Assembly (NCBI GenBank): GCA_934247225.1
Contig: CAKQJE010000019.1
Span: 1 to 52,545, forward strand
Length of the DNA: 52,545 nucleotides
From: an uncultured Clostridia bacterium
GTDB taxonomy: Bacteria; Bacillota; Clostridia; Christensenellales; Borkfalkiaceae
Direction: 5' to 3'
This document shows positions 18,823 to 27,490 of the stretch, in pieces. Below the pieces are notes generated by a model. The model made no database searches, had not been told where the DNA came from, and was given only the letters and a program-made list of their open reading frames with translations. Both the position numbers and the translations under genes were made by a program. Positions within the stretch are counted from its first letter, which is position 1; each line of letters begins with the position of its first letter.

Positions 18823-21463
18823 AACGAGAAAAACGGATAAAATATCCGAAACAAGAGAACAGACTTTGAAAGAATTAAAACTAAGGTATAAAACTCCCGC
18901 CGAAAGAACAAACGAGGGGTGGGAAAAATATTCTTTGCCGATAGGTAACGGCTATAGCGGCGCGAGCGTTTTCGGAGGAACGGACGTGGAACGCGTTCAG
19001 TTTACGACGAACGCTTTCGCTAATCCTTTTCGGCTGGGCGGCGCGTCGAATTTTCTCGAACTTCATGTCGATTTTAACGACAAGGCGAGAGATTACGAAC
19101 GCGGTCTCGATTTAAGGACAGGCATTGCTTATTCCGAATATCTTTCCGATTTCGGGAAAACCGTAAGAAAAGCCTTTTTCGGTTATCCCGACAACGTTTT
19201 TATCTACCGAACGGAATTTTCAAAGCCGAAGGATTTGCTGCGGGTAAGAACCGAGATACCCTATCTCGGCGACAGACCGCTCGACGAGGGCGGAAGAACG
19301 GGCGAGGTGAAAACACGCGGCGAAGAGATTGAAATTTTAGGAACGCTACCTTCGAGAGACCTTAAATATTTTGCGAAAGTCGCAGTTGTAACCGACGGCG
19401 AAAAGAGATGCGAAAACGGAGAAATATCCATAATAAACGCCTTATACGCAGATATTTACGTTGTGTTTGATACGTCGTACAAACTTTGTTCCGAAGCGTT
19501 TTCAACGCATAAAGCGGTTGGGAACGACCCGACGGAAAAAGTTGTCTCAAGGCTTGAAAACGCCTTGAAACTCGGCTATGAGAAGTTGCTTGAAAGGCAT
19601 GTCGCGGATTTTTCGTCTCTTATGAACAGAGCGGAATTCGACCTTAAAGGTAAAGACGACGGACGGGCGACCGACGAGCTTTTGGAGTCTTACCGAGAGG
19701 GAAACGCCGAACCGTATTTAGAAGAAATATACTATCAGTACGGTCGATATCTGCTCATATCCTCGTCGAGAAAAGGAACTCCGCCCGCCTCGCTTCAGGG
19801 CGTGTGGACGGTTCACGACAAATCGCCGTGGGGAAGCGGATTCTGGCATAATATCAATATTCAGATGAACTACTGGCACGCTTTTTCGGCAAACATTGCC
19901 GAGGCGTTCGACGCATACGCGGATTTTTTCAAGGCGTATCTTCCCGAAGCGGAGAAAAACGCAAAGGCGTGGATTGAAGAAACCAACCCCGAAAACGCGG
20001 ACGGCGACTGCGGTTGGATAATAGGTACGGGCGCGTTTTGTTACGAGGTCGAGGGTAAGAACCCGAACAGTCATTCGGGACCGGGAACGGGCGGGCTTAC
20101 CGCCAAAATGTTTTACGATGCTTATGATTTCACCCGTGACGAGGAGTTTTTGAAAAATTACGCCTATCCCGCGGTACACGGCATGGCGAAATTCCTTAAA
20201 AAGACTTTAAGAGATTACGACGGCAGAAAACTCTGTTCGTTTTCGGCTTCTCCCGAGCAGATTTTATCGGGCGAATGGGTGAACGAGCATAAATATCAAC
20301 AGTATTATCATACGGTCGGTTGTTCTTTCGACCAACAAATGGTAAAAGAGATATTCGAGGACGACCTGAAATTGTCCGAAGTTCTCGGAATTTCGAACGA
20401 AGTAAACGACTACGAAAGGGAAAATATAAACTCGCTCGACCCTGTACGGATAGGTTACAGCGGGCAAATCAAGGAATACGACGAGGAGCATTTTTACGGC
20501 GAGATAGGCGAAGCGAAACACAGACACCTGTCTCAACTCGTCGCTCTGATGCCGGGCGAACAGATAACGAGCGATACTCCCGCGACCTTGGACGCGGCGA
20601 AAATAACGCTCGACCTTCGCGGCGACGAATCGACGGGCTGGGCTCTCGCTCACAGACTTTGTTCGAGGGCGAGAACGGGCGAGGGCGATCACGCATATAT
20701 TTTATTGCAAAATCTTCTGAAAACGAGAACGCACCCGAATTTGTGGGACGTTCACCCGCCCTTTCAGATAGACGGCAATTTTGGGGCGACGGCGGGAATG
20801 ACGGAAATGCTTTTGCAGAGTCACGGCGGGTATATCTCGCTTCTTCCGTCGATACCCGAAAATTGGCGAAATATCGCTTTTAAGGGGTTAAAGGCGAGAG
20901 GAAACTTTGAAATCTCTCTCGATTATAAAAACGGTATTATAGAAAAATGCGAAATTATCTCGTTTAAAGGCGAACAGATAACGCTTTATTACGGCGGAGA
21001 AACGGACGGAATAACCGTTTGTAATAACGGTTGTGAGATACCCGTAAAACGTTTTGACGGCAAGGTTATATTCAATACGACGGCGGGCGAAAAATATTGC
21101 CTGTCGGGTTTTGAAAAGCGCGATAATCGACCTATAGCCCGAGATTTTGTTGCAAAATGGCAAAAAAACGGCGTTAAACTCGAATGGGAAAACGACGGAA
21201 ATGAATATGATATTTTCCGCGCGGAAAACAGCGAAGCGAGATATACCTTTATAGGAGAATCCGGGAACGGCAAATTTACCGACGGCGATTTTTCCGAAAG
21301 CAACAAGGCAAGGCTTACGTATAAACTTGTTTTATCGGGCGGAGATAAACGCGGCGGAGGAAACGGAGCGACGGCGGTTTTAAACCCCGCGAGCGAACTC
21401 GAAAAAGAGAGGTACGCTTACAGATATAAAGTGAACAACTTAAACATAAATACAAAAAAGTGA
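18812..21463 (+). CDS. Glycoside hydrolase family 95 alpha-L-fucosidase-like enzyme
   Basis: GH95 enzymes remove alpha-1,2-fucose, or alpha-L-galactose, from glycans. The N-terminal domain starts with LPIGNGYSGASVFGG. The (alpha/alpha)6 barrel carries HNINIQMNYW (Asn347 and Asn349, equivalent to the two catalytic Asn of Bifidobacterium AfcA), an SASPEQ motif with Glu482, and FQIDGNFGA with Asp654. An extra C-terminal fibronectin-like domain (about residues 770-865) is unusual. There is no signal peptide, so it acts inside the cell. The start is uncertain. TTG 18812 overlaps the GH3 stop; TTG 18866 has a nearby AAGAG and would shorten the protein by 18 residues. No ATG is available. Confidence 0.9.
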   Translation: MSIKTRKTDKISETREQTLKELKLRYKTPAERTNEGWEKYSLPIGNGYSGASVFGGTDVERVQFTTNAFANPFRLGGASNFLELHVDFNDKARDYERGLDLRTGIAYSEYLSDFGKTVRKAFFGYPDNVFIYRTEFSKPKDLLRVRTEIPYLGDRPLDEGGRTGEVKTRGEEIEILGTLPSRDLKYFAKVAVVTDGEKRCENGEISIINALYADIYVVFDTSYKLCSEAFSTHKAVGNDPTEKVVSRLENALKLGYEKLLERHVADFSSLMNRAEFDLKGKDDGRATDELLESYREGNAEPYLEEIYYQYGRYLLISSSRKGTPPASLQGVWTVHDKSPWGSGFWHNINIQMNYWHAFSANIAEAFDAYADFFKAYLPEAEKNAKAWIEETNPENADGDCGWIIGTGAFCYEVEGKNPNSHSGPGTGGLTAKMFYDAYDFTRDEEFLKNYAYPAVHGMAKFLKKTLRDYDGRKLCSFSASPEQILSGEWVNEHKYQQYYHTVGCSFDQQMVKEIFEDDLKLSEVLGISNEVNDYERENINSLDPVRIGYSGQIKEYDEEHFYGEIGEAKHRHLSQLVALMPGEQITSDTPATLDAAKITLDLRGDESTGWALAHRLCSRARTGEGDHAYILLQNLLKTRTHPNLWDVHPPFQIDGNFGATAGMTEMLLQSHGGYISLLPSIPENWRNIAFKGLKARGNFEISLDYKNGIIEKCEIISFKGEQITLYYGGETDGITVCNNGCEIPVKRFDGKVIFNTTAGEKYCLSGFEKRDNRPIARDFVAKWQKNGVKLEWENDGNEYDIFRAENSEARYTFIGESGNGKFTDGDFSESNKARLTYKLVLSGGDKRGGGNGATAVLNPASELEKERYAYRYKVNNLNINTKK

Positions 21464-21468
21464 CGATT

Positions 21469-23283
21469 ATGAAAGAAACTATGAAATTCCCCGCGGCGGG
21501 GCAAACGACAGCGAAGGGTTATCCCGGCGAAATGATTAAATACACGATTGACAAGCAGTTTTCGGATAAAAATCTGTGGAAACTCACCGTCAATCAGTTC
21601 AGAACCAAACCCGACGGATCCGACGGCGGTTGGAGAGGCGAGTTTTGGGGTAAACTCATGCGGGCGGCTTGCCTTACTTACAAGGCGACGGGAAACCGCA
21701 AACTTTATGCCGAAATAACCGAAAGTATAAAGGATATGCTCTTAACCCAGGAGAAAAACGGCAGATTTTCCACCTATGATTTGCAATACGAGTTCAACGC
21801 GTGGGATATGTGGTCGAGAAAATACGCTATGCTCGGCTTTCTTTACTATATCGATATATGCAAAAATAAGGCTCTCGTAAAAAAAATAACGAAAGCGCTT
21901 AAAAAACATGCCGATTATATTTTAAAGAAAGTGGGAAAAGGCAGAGGTAAAGTCGAAATTTACGACACGACGAATATTTACGGCGGAATGAATTCCTGCT
22001 CGATTTTAGAGCCGTTCGTGAAACTTTATAAACTTACGGGCGAAAAGAGATATCTTGATTTTTCCGAATATATCATCGGCACGGGTTTTTCTAAGGATCA
22101 GGACATAATTAGCCTTTGCAAAACCAAAGAGAAATTCCCTTTTGAATTCAATCATACAAAAGCATATGAGATGATGAGTTGTTTCGAGGGACTTTTGGAA
22201 TATTACACCGTAAAGGGCAACGAGGACGACCTTAAAGCCGTAATCAACTTCGTCGATATGGTTCTTGAAAGCGATTATACCGTTATAGGTTGTTGCGGTT
22301 GCACCCACGAACTTTTTGACAATTCTACGGTTAAGCAAACCGAGCAAACGGAGGGCGTTATGCAGGAAACCTGCGTTACGGTAACGCTTATGAAACTTTG
22401 CGCAAGACTGTTTGCGATAACCGGCGATTCAAAATATGCCGACGTAATCGAAAGGTCGGGTTACAACGCGCTTTTCGGCTCGGTGAACAGTGAAAATCAG
22501 ACGATGAAACGCACGACCGGCGTCGTCTGGAGAGGTAAAGAAGCCGTGCCTGTCCCGCACGAGGCGTTTCCGTTCGACAGTTACAGCCCGCTTTGTTTAG
22601 GTCAAAGGGCAAAGAAGGTCGGCGGGTTCAAAGTTATGGAAAACGGCAGGTCGTACGGCTGTTGCGCGGCTATCGGCGGCGCGGGAACGGCTATTTTCGG
22701 TTTGGCGGCGATTTGTCGCGGCGAAAACGGGTATTTTGTCAACCTTTATAACGACGAAACCTATTCGGATAAGTCGGACGGCTTGAAAATAACGGTCAAG
22801 GCAAACCTCTACAAAAAAGGCGAAGCGAAAATCGCGGTGAAAACGAGCGGCGAAACGACTCTTTATCTGCGTATTCCCAAGTGGACTAAGGGCTTCGCCT
22901 TATCGGTAAACGGCGAAAAAATCGACTTCGCGGAAGAAAAGGGTTACGCCGTTGTTAAGGTTAAAGACGGCGATAAGATTATCGTTTCGATGCCGATGAA
23001 AGTCGAAAGAAAGGTTTTAAGAGGCAAGGTCGAGTTTGAACGAGGCCCCGTCGTCCTCGCGAGAGACGAAAGGTTCGGCGAAGATTTAAAAACCCCCGTC
23101 GCCGTGTCGAAAAAATCGGGCGGAACGGTTGCGAAACTCGTTAAAAACGATAAATTCTATACGAACGAAACTGTAAAAATCAAAACCAAGGGCGGCGAAA
23201 TAACGCTTTGCGATTATTCGTCCGCAGGCAAAAATTACGACAGCGAAAACTGCAATATGTCCGTTTGGAACGAAATAGGTTAA
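21469..23283 (+). CDS. GH127-like (former DUF1680) beta-L-arabinofuranosidase family protein
   Basis: This is an (alpha/alpha)6-barrel enzyme predicted to act on beta-L-arabinofuranosides inside the cell. The zinc-binding and catalytic Cys arrangement of the family is visible: GVMQETCVTV holds Glu and Cys two apart, and YGCCAAIGG holds the adjacent Cys pair. Counted from an in-frame GTG at 21460 these are E303, C305, C401 and C402. A C-terminal beta domain contains LRIPKWTKGF...VNGEKI. ATG 21469 is preferred; GTG 21460 overlaps the GH95 stop and suggests translational coupling. GH146 or another DUF1680 relative is also possible. Confidence 0.87.
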   Translation: MKETMKFPAAGQTTAKGYPGEMIKYTIDKQFSDKNLWKLTVNQFRTKPDGSDGGWRGEFWGKLMRAACLTYKATGNRKLYAEITESIKDMLLTQEKNGRFSTYDLQYEFNAWDMWSRKYAMLGFLYYIDICKNKALVKKITKALKKHADYILKKVGKGRGKVEIYDTTNIYGGMNSCSILEPFVKLYKLTGEKRYLDFSEYIIGTGFSKDQDIISLCKTKEKFPFEFNHTKAYEMMSCFEGLLEYYTVKGNEDDLKAVINFVDMVLESDYTVIGCCGCTHELFDNSTVKQTEQTEGVMQETCVTVTLMKLCARLFAITGDSKYADVIERSGYNALFGSVNSENQTMKRTTGVVWRGKEAVPVPHEAFPFDSYSPLCLGQRAKKVGGFKVMENGRSYGCCAAIGGAGTAIFGLAAICRGENGYFVNLYNDETYSDKSDGLKITVKANLYKKGEAKIAVKTSGETTLYLRIPKWTKGFALSVNGEKIDFAEEKGYAVVKVKDGDKIIVSMPMKVERKVLRGKVEFERGPVVLARDERFGEDLKTPVAVSKKSGGTVAKLVKNDKFYTNETVKIKTKGGEITLCDYSSAGKNYDSENCNMSVWNEIG

Positions 23284-23304
23284 TTTAAAAAGGGTATAAA
23301 AAGA

Positions 23305-24918
23305 ATGAAAATCATAGCCGTACAAATAGACCTCGGAAGACAGAAAGAGCGGTTCGATTTTATAAAAAGTTTTGTCGATAACGCGAAAAAGTCGGGCTAT
23401 AACACGATTATCCTGTATTTAGAGTGTTCAATAAGAACAAAAGTCACCCCGTTTTTCGACGAGGACGACACCTATTCTATGGATGAAATCAGGGAGATTG
23501 CGGACTATATTGAGTCGAAAGGACTTCTCGCTATTCCCGCGTTCGAGAACTTCTATCATATCGAAAAATTACTGCAATATAAAGAAGCCGCGAGCCTTTC
23601 CGAATTTATAGACGAAAGGACGGAAGGCAGAGGTTGGTCGCCCGAACGTTTTAAACGCGGTTCGGTCGGCTGTACGTCGAACCCCGATTTCAACAAGTTT
23701 TTCGACGCCTATATTACCGAAGTATGTTCGGCGTTTCACGGGAAATACGTTCACATGGGGTTGGACGAAGTTTTCGAGTTCGCAGAGTGTCCGAGATGCA
23801 AGGCTCGACTTAAAACGGGCGTGACGAAAAAGGATATATTCTTCTCGCAGGTTATACACGATTACGAACTCGCGAAAAGCATGGGCAAAACGATGCTTAT
23901 GTGGGACGACTTTTTCGAGTATTACGATATAGTCGAGGGTCTCCCGAGAGATATAATTCTTTGCCATTGGAATTACGGCTTTATCGGTTCGGAGACGAAA
24001 GGACATTGGACGAACAGAGTCAGAAAAGATTGGCTTTCGATTTACGATCGCTTGGGCTTCGAGTATATTTTCTGCGCGTACGGAAGCAACGCTTCTTCGA
24101 CTTATAACGTTGATACTATGACGAGATACGCGTCTAAACATAAGCCGCTCGGGGCGATTTTAACGATATGGGAAAGAGCGGCGAGTTTTTACAACGGAAT
24201 TTATCCGCTCATAGCCCTTTGCGGGAAACTTTGGAACAGACAAATCAAAGGTTTCGACGACAGAGTGAAAATTTACGAAGAGGTAACGGGCGATAGAGAA
24301 ATCGCCGAACTTCTTTTAAAAACGCAGGTTCTGACCTCGTGTCTTATCGGTACGAATATCGGCGAGAAAGCCGAGGACGACAATTCCGTAAAAATGATTT
24401 ACAGAGAAGTTTTAAAGGGGTTCGTCGGAAAATTGCGTAGTTTCCTCGCGGACAATGCGAAGGCGGACGGGGAGAAAAGGGATATACTGCTCGATATTTA
24501 CGACTTTTCGCTTGAAAAATATCTTACTTATCTTATAAATTCTATGGGGTATAAGGCGTTCGACGAGTACGAAAAGGAAAATTTCGGAAACGGAACGGCT
24601 GATTTTTCGGAAGTATTCGCCACGCTCGACGAAGCGGGAAAGGGCTTTGAAGAAATTAACCGCAATGCCGATTATCTGTGGAAAAAGTACCGCGACGGAA
24701 TAAAGAGTTCAGGCGGACTTATGGAAGCGGAGAAAGAACGCAGGAAAACGCTCGTCGAAAAAGTAAGGCGGTCGATAGAGAAGAATAGAGGTTGCGGCGT
24801 TTTGTACCTCGATATGGTAACGCCCGACGGCTTCGGAACGCCGAAAATGAAGATTACGGTTAGCCGAGAGGGATTCGAACCCCATCAAGCCTTAAAGCCG
24901 TCTTTTTTGCCTGTTTAG
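23305..24918 (+). CDS. GH20-like beta-hexosaminidase family protein, C-terminus cut off by an insertion
   Basis: The protein begins directly in a TIM barrel. HMGLDEVFE supplies the GH20-type Asp-Glu pair (Asp154-Glu155), and CPRCKAR and MLMWDDFFEY follow. It has no signal peptide. Coding matches the ancestral frame to MKITV, ending at 24862. The remaining residues, to the stop at 24916-24918, come from the inserted element at 24863-25413. Removing the element with one TA copy joins GTT to AAG and gives a single 644-codon frame ending at 25789. The barrel is complete, so the shortened product might still fold. It lacks the natural C-terminal beta domain. The substrate could be a beta-linked amino sugar, but this branch is diverged. 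Confidence 0.82.
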   Translation: MKIIAVQIDLGRQKERFDFIKSFVDNAKKSGYNTIILYLECSIRTKVTPFFDEDDTYSMDEIREIADYIESKGLLAIPAFENFYHIEKLLQYKEAASLSEFIDERTEGRGWSPERFKRGSVGCTSNPDFNKFFDAYITEVCSAFHGKYVHMGLDEVFEFAECPRCKARLKTGVTKKDIFFSQVIHDYELAKSMGKTMLMWDDFFEYYDIVEGLPRDIILCHWNYGFIGSETKGHWTNRVRKDWLSIYDRLGFEYIFCAYGSNASSTYNVDTMTRYASKHKPLGAILTIWERAASFYNGIYPLIALCGKLWNRQIKGFDDRVKIYEEVTGDREIAELLLKTQVLTSCLIGTNIGEKAEDDNSVKMIYREVLKGFVGKLRSFLADNAKADGEKRDILLDIYDFSLEKYLTYLINSMGYKAFDEYEKENFGNGTADFSEVFATLDEAGKGFEEINRNADYLWKKYRDGIKSSGGLMEAEKERRKTLVEKVRRSIEKNRGCGVLYLDMVTPDGFGTPKMKITVSREGFEPHQALKPSFLPV

Positions 24919-25413
24919 GCAAATCTTTGCTTGAAGTACGTCAAGTACGTCTGCGCAAATCTTCGCCAAAACCGCCTAAAAAAATACAGCTTTAAGGTGC
25001 TACGCATTTAGCCACAGGTGATTGCATTTTAACTCGCCCAAACGGCACAATTTTCGCGCTTTGAGGCAAATTCTCTCTTGTAGTACGAAAGTACGTCTGC
25101 GTTCGCCTTTTCCCCAAATCATCGAAAATATTGCCGTTTGGGTTGGGGCAAGTCTCACGGCGTGTTTTTAGACTAAGACAAGGCGCGCGAGCGCGTTAAT
25201 ACTTAACGTATAACACACGAGCGGAACGACGTATTAGTCAAAAACACGCCGTGAGACCGGGTTTAAATGCAATCATCTGTGGCTGCCGGCGATAAATTTA
25301 GAAAAATCAAGGCAAACGAACGCAATCATACTAGACGTATTATAAGTGAGTTTAACGCAGATTTTGCAAATTTTGCGCCGTTAAAACTTAATGTGGTTCG
25401 AATCTCTCTCGGC
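24863..25413 (+). mobile_element. 551-bp non-autonomous foldback/MITE-like element flanked by TA
   Basis: The element has terminal inverted repeats of about 33 bp: GCCGAGAGGGATTCGAACC at the left and the complement of GGTTCGAATCTCTCTCGGC at the right, with few mismatches. It is flanked by TA at 24861-24862 and 25414-25415, the target typical of IS630/Tc1/mariner-type transposition. It encodes no transposase. Inside are nested stems: 24890-24898 with 24989-24997; about 25010-25032 with 25262-25284; 25038-25057 with 25123-25142; 25153-25176 with 25234-25256; and about 25289-25300 with 25369-25380. The terminal repeat mimics a tRNA T-arm and acceptor sequence. It interrupts the GH20-like gene. 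Confidence 0.85.
24935..25352 (+). repeat. Related AGTACG...GTACGTCTGCG motifs within separate arms of the element
   Basis: AGTACGTCAAGTACGTCTGCG-like sequence lies in the first arm (about 24935-24955) and AGTACGAAAGTACGTCTGCG in the second (about 25082-25101). A diverged copy on the opposite strand lies in the right arm (about 25321-25345, around ATACTAGACGTATTATAAG). The central arm has a looser TAATACTTAACGTAT. The arms therefore look like copies of one hairpin unit, which suggests the element grew by internal duplication. Confidence 0.55.
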
Positions 25414-25415
25414 TA

Positions 25416-25789
25416 AGTACCGCGACGAAAATTCGGGAAGCGAACTCTATTTCGGCGGCGTGAAACCCGAGGCGGTAACGTTCGATTTGGGCGGTTCGTC
25501 CACGATTCGTTTCGCTATGAAAAACAAGCCCGTCGAGTACGTAGTTTTGGAAAGTTTCGGCGAAGATTCTCTTTTCGTTTCAAACGTAAGACTGCTCGTC
25601 GGCGGCGTAAAATATTCCGTATGCAACGCGGAAAAGACGAGCGGAAAAGTCGTAAACGAACAGAACGTTTTAAAATGCGATACGACTTTCGCCGAACTCG
25701 GAGAAAGTAGCGGAATAAAGCATTTGGACGACCTTTTGCTTGCGAAAATACCGAACGGCGTGAAGTTGTTTTTCGACGAGATTGTATAA
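25416..25789 (+). pseudogene. Displaced C-terminal part of the GH20-like gene
   Basis: This reading frame resumes at AAGTACCGCGAC, immediately after the TA flank of the element, in the frame that continues the gene begun at 23305. It encodes about 124 residues of beta-rich sequence with ELYFGGVKPEAVTFDLGG and YVVLESFG, typical of an accessory C-terminal sandwich domain. An in-frame ATG at 25391 lies inside the element's inverted repeat and is unlikely to be a native start. The region has probably not been translated with the catalytic part since the insertion. Confidence 0.8.
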
Positions 25790-26030
25790 TATAAATAATT
25801 TAAAATTCGATTCGATTTTAACGGGCGGCAGATATCCGAAAGAATTTAGTCTGCCCGATTATTTAAGAGAAAACGGGAAGTTTTCCCGTGAAAAAACCTT
25901 ACGCGAAATTGTCGGAGAGGAATACGGCGAAATCGACGAAAAAGGCGTAAAAATAAGCGTAAAAGATGTTACGGACGAGAAGTTCGACGGCAATTACGGG
26001 TATTTTTTCTGCGGCAGGCAACACAAAGGG
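25782..26030 (+). pseudogene. Truncated N-terminal remnant, possibly an alpha/beta-hydrolase (esterase) gene
   Basis: The frame opens at a TTG overlapping the GH20-like stop and reads TGGRYPKEFSLPDYL...REIVGEEYGEIDEKGVKI. It then runs into hairpin repeat sequence near 26020-26056 and degenerates into low-complexity residues, closing at 26120. The opening (GGRYP...LPD, then EEYG) reminds me of the N-termini of Clostridia alpha/beta hydrolases related to acetylxylan esterases, but nothing catalytic remains. I treat it as the stump of the next gene of this operon, cut by repeat insertion or deletion. The family call is weak. Confidence 0.4.
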
Positions 26031-26032
26031 CT

Positions 26033-26104
26033 CCCGAAAACGAAAGCGTTTTCGGGAAGAGGAGAAGCAAGTCGTAAGGTGAAGCCGTTTTTTTTTAAAA
26101 CGGC
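26033..26104 (+). repeat. Palindromic repeat and U-rich hairpin ending the degraded operon
   Basis: A perfect 10-bp stem CCCGAAAACG / CGTTTTCGGG with loop AAAG lies at 26033-26056. A second hairpin (GCCGTTTT at 26084-26091 with AAAACGGC at 26097-26104) has a T-rich loop. This looks like a REP-type intergenic element with terminator character, replacing the rest of the gene starting at 25782. Confidence 0.5.
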
Positions 26105-26120
26105 GCACAAAGAGGCTTAG

Positions 26121-26494
26121 CTTCGACGAGGTGACGCGATTGCGGATTTTTGTTTTTGGAAATAAATAAGTTTGAGTGTCCGAACAATCGCTATTCCGTC
26201 GCTACGCTCCTTACAAATCCGATCAGCGGCACAAACTTAAAATCCCGCATAAAACCTACGATTTTAGAGGTAAAATCAAAGGAGACGGCGGGGTTTTTTG
26301 TTTATTGAGGTCAAAAAGAATAAACAAAATTTTGGGACTAAAATTTGCCTGTTGTAAGAAAAATAGCAAAATCAGAAATATTCACTAAAATGAATATTAT
26401 ACGCGAAAAACATAAAAAGCCCCCTGCTTTTGGGACTAAATTTGGGACTAAAATTCGTAAAATCAACGGCTTTAAAACCCGTAAGAAGGCGTTC
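26121..26494. other. Non-coding, AT-rich stretch with TTTGGGACTAAA repeats
   Basis: I find no supportable gene here. A GATTTTA/TAAAATC stem lies near 26260-26280. TTTGGGACTAAA occurs three times: at 26331, within 26428-26440, and at 26441. The last two are directly abutted, and the first and third both continue AAATT. Such clustered short direct repeats can mark recombination sites, so this could be an old integration scar between the two loci. No integrase is present. Confidence 0.4.
26414..26431 (-). terminator. Probable terminator of the AraC-type gene
   Basis: Read on the - strand, AAAAGC-AGGGG-GCTTTTT forms a hairpin with a U-rich 3' side about 65 bases past the regulator's stop, followed by ATGTTTTT. 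The position and shape fit a simple intrinsic terminator, although the stem is short and partly A-U. Confidence 0.45.
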
Positions 26495-27334
26495 TTATGA
26501 AAGCGTGAGCGATTCCGTGCGATACTTCGCGGCGTATTGCGACGGCGTAAGTCCCGTTTTTTCCTTGAAAAAGGTGCAGAACCTCGGATAGGTGGCAAAT
26601 CCTATGCGCTCGGCGATAAGGCTGTGCTTATATGTTGTGCTGCTTAACAGCTTTTTAGCGTAAGTAAGGCGTTTGTCTTTGAGGTATTCCGACGGGGAAA
26701 CGCCGATTTCTTTTGTGAAAATGCTGTTCATATGCGAATAAGAATAATTCGTCATGGCGATAAGCTCGCGCAAAGACAGGGCGAGATTTTCGGTTTTCGT
26801 TAAAAGATAAAGAAACGCGTTCACCCCTTCGGAATACCCGGGCGAACGTTTTTCTTTGCCTAAGTGGTTGATCACGCTTTCCGTAAAAGCAAGCAAAAAT
26901 GCGTCGCAGGCTAAGTAATAATCGAAATCGGACGACGCAAGGAATGTGTTTTTAATGTCGTTTATATGCTTGTCTCTTGTGGATGAAATCTGAAATTCGA
27001 TTATATCCGAAGATAGCAGTTTATTAAGTATTTCCCTGCTTAAAAAATCGAGAAAAACCGTGAAATAATCCGCTTCGATACGGCACGTGATATAAGTCGA
27101 ATCGGGAATGTTCTCATGAGTGGAATGCGAATCCTCGGGGCGAAGCACGCACATCGTTTTTGCTTTCAGAATGCGTTTCTTTTTATTGATTATATGGGTA
27201 TATTCTCCCGATGTTACATACATAAATTCCCAATATCCGATATGATTGTGATATGTCGGGTAATCGCCCGTCCTGAAATTAAAAAATACTTTTTCGAAAT
27301 ATTTGTTTTTGTTGCCCGAAGTATTGCGTACCAT
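26495..27334 (-). CDS. AraC-family transcriptional regulator
   Basis: This is a 279-residue regulator. The N-terminal cupin-like sensor domain contains YHNHIGYWEFMYVTSGEYTH...LRPEDSHS, typical of sugar-responsive AraC proteins. The C-terminal pair of helix-turn-helix motifs lies in the last ~100 residues: SLRELIAMTNYSYSHMNSIF, then SLIAERIGFATYPRFCTFFK with GLTPSQY. AGGAG precedes ATG 27334 after a very short leader. It is the only regulator gene in the window and is divergent from the cassette B binding protein. It most likely controls that operon, and perhaps cassette A, in response to an imported sugar; this is inference. Confidence 0.93.
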   Translation of the reverse strand: MVRNTSGNKNKYFEKVFFNFRTGDYPTYHNHIGYWEFMYVTSGEYTHIINKKKRILKAKTMCVLRPEDSHSTHENIPDSTYITCRIEADYFTVFLDFLSREILNKLLSSDIIEFQISSTRDKHINDIKNTFLASSDFDYYLACDAFLLAFTESVINHLGKEKRSPGYSEGVNAFLYLLTKTENLALSLRELIAMTNYSYSHMNSIFTKEIGVSPSEYLKDKRLTYAKKLLSSTTYKHSLIAERIGFATYPRFCTFFKEKTGLTPSQYAAKYRTESLTLS

Positions 27335-27352
27335 CTTTTTTCTCCTATAACG

Positions 27353-27381
27353 ATTTTAACATATAATTTTGCCGTTGTCAA
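27353..27381 (-). promoter_or_regulatory. Sigma-70-type promoter of the AraC-type gene
   Basis: On the - strand, TTGACA (27376-27381) is followed by a 17-bp spacer and TAAAAT (27353-27358). The expected start of transcription is near 27346, giving a leader of only about 12 bases that contains the AGGAG ribosome site. Confidence 0.75.
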
Positions 27382-27387
27382 TAGTCG

Positions 27388-27454
27388 CCGTAAATAAAAC
27401 AATACCGTAAACCGAATTTTAAAAATCAGTAAAAAAAGAAATAATGCAAGTAAA
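27388..27454 (+). promoter_or_regulatory. Possible AraC-protein half-sites (CCGTAAA/CAGTAAA/AAGTAAA)
   Basis: CCGTAAA occurs at 27388 and 27405, CAGTAAA at 27427 and AAGTAAA at 27448, all in the same orientation and ending just before the -35 box at 27462. The last two are 21 bp apart, about two helical turns, as AraC-type activators often require. The motif is short and the DNA is A-rich, so chance is a real alternative. Confidence 0.3.
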
Positions 27455-27461
27455 AAGGGTA

Positions 27462-27490
27462 TTGAAAAGCAGATTGCGTTATCCTATAAT
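27462..27490 (+). promoter_or_regulatory. Sigma-70-type promoter of the cassette B operon
   Basis: TTGAAA (27462-27467), a 17-bp spacer and a perfect TATAAT (27485-27490) lie upstream of the binding-protein gene. Transcription would start near 27497, leaving a leader of about 38 bases with GGAGG at 27525-27529. Confidence 0.8.

Noticed and set aside
24863..24885. Possible 3' end of a tRNA gene (GGTTCGAATCCC on the - strand), mirrored at 25391-25413
   Set aside because: No anticodon or D-arm sequence is present at either end, and both copies form the terminal inverted repeats of the inserted element.
25391..25789. Independent 132-residue gene starting at ATG 25391
   Set aside because: Its first eight codons lie within the element's inverted repeat, and from 25416 it is the in-frame continuation of the interrupted GH20-like gene.
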